NCBI GenBank assembly: GCA_030045295.1
Contig: JASIGD010000559.1
Coordinates: 1 to 9,221, forward strand
DNA from: Streptosporangiaceae bacterium
GTDB lineage: Bacteria > Actinomycetota > Actinomycetes > Streptosporangiales > Streptosporangiaceae
Length of the DNA stretch: 9,221 nt
Direction: 5' to 3'
The notes under the pieces were generated by a model. That model had not been told where the DNA came from. It saw only the letters and a program-made list of their open reading frames with translations, and did no database searches. A program made the translations under genes and the position numbers. This document shows, piece after piece, positions 5,634 to 9,221 of the stretch; positions within the stretch are counted from its first letter, which is position 1; each line of letters starts with the position of its first letter.

Positions 5634-6737
5634 ATGATGAAGACCCGGGCAGCGGTGCTCCGCAAGGGCGGCAACCCGTGGGAAATCACCGAGCTGGACC
5701 TGGACGAGCCGAAGGCCGGCGAGGTCCTCATCCGGTACGAGGCCGCCGGGCTGTGCCACTCCGATGAGCACATCCGGGCCACCGGCACCGCGCGCCTCCC
5801 GCTCGTCGGCGGGCACGAGGGCGCCGGCGTGATCGAAAAGACCGGCCCCGGCGTCACCAGGGTCAACGAAGGCGACCGGGTGGCCTGCTCCTACATCCCC
5901 GTCTGCGGGACCTGCCGGTACTGTTCCACCGGTCATCAGAACCTCTGCGACGCCGGCAAGAACGCGGCCATCGGCTGCCTGGTCGACGGGACATTCCGCT
6001 TCCACGACGGCGACGAGGACCTGGGCGGGATGTGCGTGCTCGGCACGTTCTCCGAGCGCGCCGTCATCTCCGAATGGTCCTGCGTGAAGATCGAGCCGGA
6101 CATCCCGTTCGAGCTGGCGGCGCTGGTGAGCTGCGGGGTGACCACCGGGTTCTGCTCGGCGATCTACGCGGCGGACGTGCGGCCGGGCGAGACGGTCGTG
6201 GTCTTCGGCACCGGCGGGGTGGGCATCAACGCCATCCAGGGCGCCCGGTACGCCGGCGGCAAGAACGTCATCGCGATCGACCCGGTCGAGTTCAAGCGCG
6301 AGCAGGCGATGGAACTCGGCGCCACGCACGCCTTCGCGGACCCGGTGACGGCCAAGGAAGTCATCGTCGACCTGACCCGCGGGCAACTCGCGGACAAGGT
6401 GATCTGCACCGTCGGCGAGATGAACAACGACGTGGTCAAGGCGGCCGTCGACATGACGGGCAAGGCCGGGACGGTCGTCATCACCGGCGTCGGCTACTAC
6501 GACATGGTGCTGCCCGGAGGCATCCTCATCGGCTACCACCGGCGGATACAGGGATCGCTGTTCGGCGGCGCGAACCCGCTCTACGACATCCCGATGATCC
6601 TGGGCCTGTGGCAGGCCGGCGACGTCAAGCTGAACGAGCTCGTCACCAAGCGCTACACCCTGGACCAGGTTAACGAGGGCTACCAGGACATGATGGATGG
6701 CAAGAACATCCGTGGCGTCATCATCCACGAGCACTAG
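5634..6737 (+). CDS. NDMA-dependent (nicotinoprotein) Zn alcohol dehydrogenase ADH-B
   Basis: Full-length 367-residue member of the NDMA-dependent alcohol dehydrogenase family, paralogous to ADH-A at the left edge. Such enzymes keep NAD(H) bound and depend on an external electron acceptor, in actinobacteria probably mycofactocin. Visible: catalytic-zinc ligands C41 (GLCHSD), H61 (GGHEGAG) and C167 (SCGVTTG); structural cysteines C91, C94, C97, C105; Rossmann loop GTGGVG (192-197) followed by D216. The start is one of two adjacent ATGs (5634 or 5637); GGAGG (5619-5623) lies 10 nt before the first, and both give the family start MKTRAAVL. An upstream in-frame GTG (5592) would add residues the paralogue lacks. 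It leads the rightward operon, 13 bp before the UGSC gene. ADH-A and ADH-B differ around residues 47-56 and 106-115, suggesting different substrates. Confidence 0.94.
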   Translation: MMKTRAAVLRKGGNPWEITELDLDEPKAGEVLIRYEAAGLCHSDEHIRATGTARLPLVGGHEGAGVIEKTGPGVTRVNEGDRVACSYIPVCGTCRYCSTGHQNLCDAGKNAAIGCLVDGTFRFHDGDEDLGGMCVLGTFSERAVISEWSCVKIEPDIPFELAALVSCGVTTGFCSAIYAADVRPGETVVVFGTGGVGINAIQGARYAGGKNVIAIDPVEFKREQAMELGATHAFADPVTAKEVIVDLTRGQLADKVICTVGEMNNDVVKAAVDMTGKAGTVVITGVGYYDMVLPGGILIGYHRRIQGSLFGGANPLYDIPMILGLWQAGDVKLNELVTKRYTLDQVNEGYQDMMDGKNIRGVIIHEH

Positions 6738-6750
6738 AAGGACCTCAGCA

Positions 6751-7284
6751 ATGCCCAACGCGATCCTGGATCCCACCGGCGCGACCGCGACTGCCGCCCG
6801 GCCCGCGGCTCCCCGCGCGCGCCGCCGCGACGACCTGGCCGGCGCGACGGTCGGCCTGCTGGTCAACACCAAGCAGAACGCGGCCCCGTTCCTCGATGAG
6901 GTAGGCCGGCTGCTCATCGAGCGCTACGGCGCCGCCGGCACGGTGGCCCGCACCAAGGTCAACTTCGCCGCGCCGGCCCCGGAGGACCTGGTCAAGGAGA
7001 TGACCGCGGGCTGCGACGTGATCATCACCGGCATCGGCGACTGCGGCTCCTGCAGCGCGTCCGCCGTCGCCGACGGGATCGCGTTCGAGGCCGCCGGGCT
7101 GCCCGCCGCGGCGATCTGCAGCGACGCGTTCCGCGTCACCGCCGACGCCATGGCCGGCCTGCGCGGCGCACCCGGCTACCGGTACGCGACCACGCCGCAC
7201 CCGGTGGCCGTGCTGACCCCGGAGCAGGTCAAAGAGCGCGCCGCCCGGGTCCTCGACGACGTGGTCGCCCTGCTGACCACATGA
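6751..7284 (+). CDS. UGSC-family protein, cysteine form (CGSC)
   Basis: A 177-residue protein that I recognise as the UGSC family, known from selenoprotein surveys and named for a selenocysteine-Gly-Ser-Cys motif. Here it is D97-C98-G99-S100-C101, so the selenocysteine position is an ordinary TGC codon (7042-7044). Further cysteines are C88 and C123. An Ala/Arg-rich tail (about 10-30) precedes the domain, which starts near GATVGLLVNTKQN (31-43); the motif sits after a hydrophobic strand CDVIITGIGD, as a redox-active turn would. The start ATG 6751 follows AGAAGGA by 8 nt. The stop overlaps the next gene's ATG by 4 bp (ATGA), so the two are translationally coupled. The biochemical role of the family is not established to my knowledge; a thiol or selenol redox or reductase role is inferred from the motif. 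Confidence 0.8.
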   Translation: MPNAILDPTGATATAARPAAPRARRRDDLAGATVGLLVNTKQNAAPFLDEVGRLLIERYGAAGTVARTKVNFAAPAPEDLVKEMTAGCDVIITGIGDCGSCSASAVADGIAFEAAGLPAAAICSDAFRVTADAMAGLRGAPGYRYATTPHPVAVLTPEQVKERAARVLDDVVALLTT

Positions 7285-8357
7285 CCGAACCCCCGGACCC
7301 GGACGCGGCCCAGGCGGCCATCGAGTACTGCTACGCGCAGGGCTGGTCCGACGGCCTGCCGCTGGTCCCCGCCTCCCAGCCGCTGGTCGACACGTTCCTG
7401 GCCACTACCAGCCGCGCCCCGGACGAGGTCATCGGCGAGCTCGAGCAGGTGGGCCGGAACTGCACGGTCTACCTGGCCGCCGTCAACGCGGCGATGGCGG
7501 GCTGCCTGCCGGAGTACTTCCCCGTGGTGCTGGCCGCGTTCGACGCGCTGATGCGCGAGCGCGCCGCCCGCGGCGGCGGCTGGCAGTCCACCAGCGGACC
7601 CGCGCCGTTGATCGTGGTCAACGGCCCGGTCCGGCACGAGCTCGGGTTCAACACCGCGGGCGGCGCGTTCGGCCCCGGCTTCCGCCCGAACGCCACCATT
7701 CCCCGCGCCGTCGGCCTCATCGTCCGCAACGCCTTCGGCATCCGCCCGCACGTGCTCGAGCAGGCCACCCAGGGCCTGCCCGGCCGGTGGTCGATCTGCC
7801 TGGCCGAGAACGAGGAGGAATCCCCCTGGCCGCCGTTCGCGACCGACGGCGGGCAGCCCGCCGGGACCAGCGCGGTGTCCGCGACGCTGCTGCGCACCTG
7901 CGAGTTCGTCGACAACCGGCACACCCCGGATCCGGAGCAGGTGCTGTGGGACGTCGCCGACACGATCTCCCGCACCGGCTCGCTGATCTTCCGCGACACC
8001 TCGGCCGGCCTGGTCTTCTGCCCCGAGCACGCGCAGATGCTCGCGGACGCCGGCTACGCCAAGGCCGACGTCCAGGCCTGGCTGATCGAGCACTGCGGCC
8101 GCACCGGCGCCGACCTGCGCCGGGCGGGAAAGAACGGCCTGCGCGGCATCGCCCGCTTCGCCGACCCCGACCAGAGCGCCGACGACACCTTCAGCCGCAT
8201 CCTCCCGTCGCCGCGGCACGTCCCCCTCGTCGTGGCCGGCGCGCGGAACGCGGCGATCTCGATGGTGGTCCGCATCTTCGGTGAGTGGTCAGGCACGGCG
8301 ACCCCGGTCGAGCCGCTTCCCGCCGCCGTCGAACGGCCCGCCGAGGTCGTTTCATGA
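7281..8357 (+). CDS. Conserved protein of unknown function, companion of the UGSC protein
   Basis: A 358-residue soluble protein with no signal peptide or membrane segment. I recall this sequence type as a partner of, or fused to, UGSC domains, but no function is known to me. Striking segments are GWSDGLPLVP (21-30), a possible anion- or phosphate-type loop; NAAMAGCLPEYFPVVLAA (69-86); PLIVVNGPVRHELGFN (109-124); FGPGFRPNATIPRA (130-143); and CLAENEEESPWPPF (173-186). Cysteines at 7, 17... are not uniformly placed; those clearly seen in motif blocks are C61, C75, C173, C207, C247 and C272. The conserved-looking Asn, Gly and acidic residues suggest an enzyme. It begins inside the stop of the UGSC gene (ATGA overlap) and its own stop overlaps the next ATG the same way, so a stoichiometric complex with both neighbours is plausible. 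Confidence 0.75.
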   Translation: MTEPPDPDAAQAAIEYCYAQGWSDGLPLVPASQPLVDTFLATTSRAPDEVIGELEQVGRNCTVYLAAVNAAMAGCLPEYFPVVLAAFDALMRERAARGGGWQSTSGPAPLIVVNGPVRHELGFNTAGGAFGPGFRPNATIPRAVGLIVRNAFGIRPHVLEQATQGLPGRWSICLAENEEESPWPPFATDGGQPAGTSAVSATLLRTCEFVDNRHTPDPEQVLWDVADTISRTGSLIFRDTSAGLVFCPEHAQMLADAGYAKADVQAWLIEHCGRTGADLRRAGKNGLRGIARFADPDQSADDTFSRILPSPRHVPLVVAGARNAAISMVVRIFGEWSGTATPVEPLPAAVERPAEVVS

Positions 8358-8608
8358 ACTATTCCGAACGGGCCATGGCTCTTAAGTCGAGTCTCGCCAC
8401 TGACGGCTACCACCTGGAGATCGCCGCGTCCGGGGACCGCGTCCGGGTCACGATCACCGCCACGCCGGAGGCGTGCGCCGACTGCCTGGTCCCGAAGGAC
8501 CTGATGCGCGGTATCCTCGGCCAGGCGCTCGGCGTGCCCGAGGACGCCATCGACCTGACCTATCCCTCAACGTCCACCCGCCCCTCACCCTCCACCCCCG
8601 AGAGGTAG
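8354..8608 (+). CDS. Small CxxC protein with NifU-like pattern
   Basis: An 84-residue protein. Residues about 17-70 follow the layout of a NifU C-terminal domain: DGYHLEI, a second strand RVRVTIT (29-35), then C41-A-D-C44 and a helix with LMRGILGQAL (50-59). In NifU proteins the CxxC pair carries or transfers an iron-sulfur cluster, or acts as a thiol pair. The match is by eye, short of the usual glycine-rich signature, and the tail after residue 70 is a low-complexity Ser/Thr/Pro run. Start ATG 8354 overlaps the previous stop by 4 bp; the next gene begins 2 bp after its TAG. Its position suggests it serves the UGSC pair as a cluster, thiol or sulfur carrier; this is inference. It may instead be a dedicated small subunit of the 358-residue protein. 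Confidence 0.65.
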   Translation: MNYSERAMALKSSLATDGYHLEIAASGDRVRVTITATPEACADCLVPKDLMRGILGQALGVPEDAIDLTYPSTSTRPSPSTPER

Positions 8609-8610
8609 CC

Positions 8611-9221
8611 ATGGCCCGCAGGACCAGCCCTCCGTTCCGCGCCGATCACGTCGGCAGCCTGCTGCGCCCCCCGCGGCTGCTGCAGGCGCGCGAGGACTTC
8701 GCGGCCGGCCGGATCTCGGCGGCGGACCTGCACGCGGTCGAGGACCAGGAGATCCCGGCCGCGATCCGGATGCAGGAGGAGGTCGGCCTGCAGTCCGCCA
8801 CCGACGGCGAGTTCCGCCGAGCTTCCTGGCACATGGACTTCATCTACGCGCTCGGCGGCGTCTCCAAAGCGCCGGGCCACCTGGCCGTGAAGTTCCACAA
8901 CGCGGCCGGGGACATCGAGTTCACCCCGGCGTCGATCCAGGTCGACGGCAAGATCCGCATCGACGACACGATCTTCGCGGACGCGTTCACGTTCCTGCGG
9001 GACCACGTCACCACGGCTGTGCCCAAGCTGACCGTCCCGTCGCCGAACATGGTCCACTACCGCGGCGGCCCGGCCATGCTCGACCCGGCGATCTACCCCG
9101 ACATCGAAGGCTTCTGGGCCGACCTGGCCGCCGCCTACGCCGACGAGGTGCAGCGGCTCGCCGCGCTGGGCTGCACCTACCTGCAGTTCGACGACACCAG
9201 CCTGGCCTACCTCAACGATCC
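8611..9221 (+). CDS. MetE/YxjG-like methyltransferase-family protein, 3' end cut by window
   Basis: Start of a protein of the cobalamin-independent methionine synthase (MetE C-terminal) superfamily, YxjG/YxjH-like branch; 203 complete codons are visible. Family marks: RADHVGSLLRPP (10-21), ED and QEEVGL (44-60), TDGEFRR (64-70) with W73 and DF (76-77), and QFDDTSLAYLND (192-203). The superfamily holds zinc through His and Cys residues in the C-terminal half, beyond this window, so the zinc site cannot be checked. Members transfer methyl or alkyl groups to or from thiols; the same fold includes epoxyalkane:coenzyme M transferase. ATG 8611 follows GAGAGG by 5 nt, and the previous stop is 2 bp away, so it belongs to the rightward operon. 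True methionine synthesis is unlikely in this setting; a thiol alkyl-transfer role fits the neighbours but is inferred. Confidence 0.85.
   Translation, partial: MARRTSPPFRADHVGSLLRPPRLLQAREDFAAGRISAADLHAVEDQEIPAAIRMQEEVGLQSATDGEFRRASWHMDFIYALGGVSKAPGHLAVKFHNAAGDIEFTPASIQVDGKIRIDDTIFADAFTFLRDHVTTAVPKLTVPSPNMVHYRGGPAMLDPAIYPDIEGFWADLAAAYADEVQRLAALGCTYLQFDDTSLAYLND

Noticed and set aside
5454..6917. 487-codon open frame on the minus strand across ADH-B
   Set aside because: It is antisense to a full-length dehydrogenase with intact motifs, its product is Val/Ala/Asp/Arg-rich without a recognisable domain, and long antisense frames are expected at this GC content. Only its last 17 codons are kept, as a possible leader ORF.
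7042..7044. Selenocysteine codon in the UGSC gene
   Set aside because: The codon is TGC, not TGA, so the protein is an ordinary cysteine form and no selenocysteine insertion element is needed.
7176..8219. 347-codon minus-strand frame opposite the 358-aa protein
   Set aside because: Low-complexity Gly/Ala/Arg/Val composition without motifs, opposite a coupled gene with conserved-looking blocks; a GC-driven shadow.

Overview
The window is very GC-rich, with codons that mostly end in G or C, GTG starts at several genes and short-spaced operons. This fits a high-GC actinobacterium. Two genes of the NDMA-dependent (nicotinoprotein) zinc alcohol dehydrogenase family support that, because the family is largely actinobacterial and is usually linked to mycofactocin. 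No tRNA, rRNA, CRISPR, insertion sequence or phage gene was seen. The genus cannot be read from this stretch.

Left part (1-1315, minus strand): the first gene, cut by the window edge, is an NDMA-type alcohol dehydrogenase (ADH-A). Upstream of it is a 143-bp gap with two inverted repeats, then a short two-helix membrane protein resembling DUF3099.

Middle part (1427-5507, minus strand): a compact operon reads leftward. In transcription order it holds a possible 17-residue leader ORF, a short-chain dehydrogenase (SDR), a medium-chain zinc dehydrogenase (MDR), an ACMSD-like metal-dependent amidohydrolase and a PaaX-type repressor. Gaps are 14 bp or less, and the last two genes overlap.

Right part (5634-9221, plus strand): a divergent operon starts across a 189-bp, locally AT-rich promoter region. 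It encodes a second NDMA-type dehydrogenase (ADH-B), a UGSC-family protein with Cys in place of selenocysteine (CGSC), a 358-residue conserved protein of unknown function, an 84-residue CxxC protein with a NifU-like pattern, and a MetE/YxjG-like methyltransferase-family protein cut by the window edge. Two junctions are 4-bp ATGA overlaps and the other two gaps are 13 and 2 bp.

Taken together, this looks like a catabolic or detoxifying locus under a PaaX-type regulator. Several dehydrogenases could oxidise an alcohol or aldehyde, the amidohydrolase could decarboxylate or hydrolyse a product, and the thiol-rich right-hand genes could handle a sulfur, thiol or one-carbon step. The substrate is not identifiable from the sequence. 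The least explained part is the UGSC / 358-residue / CxxC trio coupled to ADH-B and the MetE-like protein.
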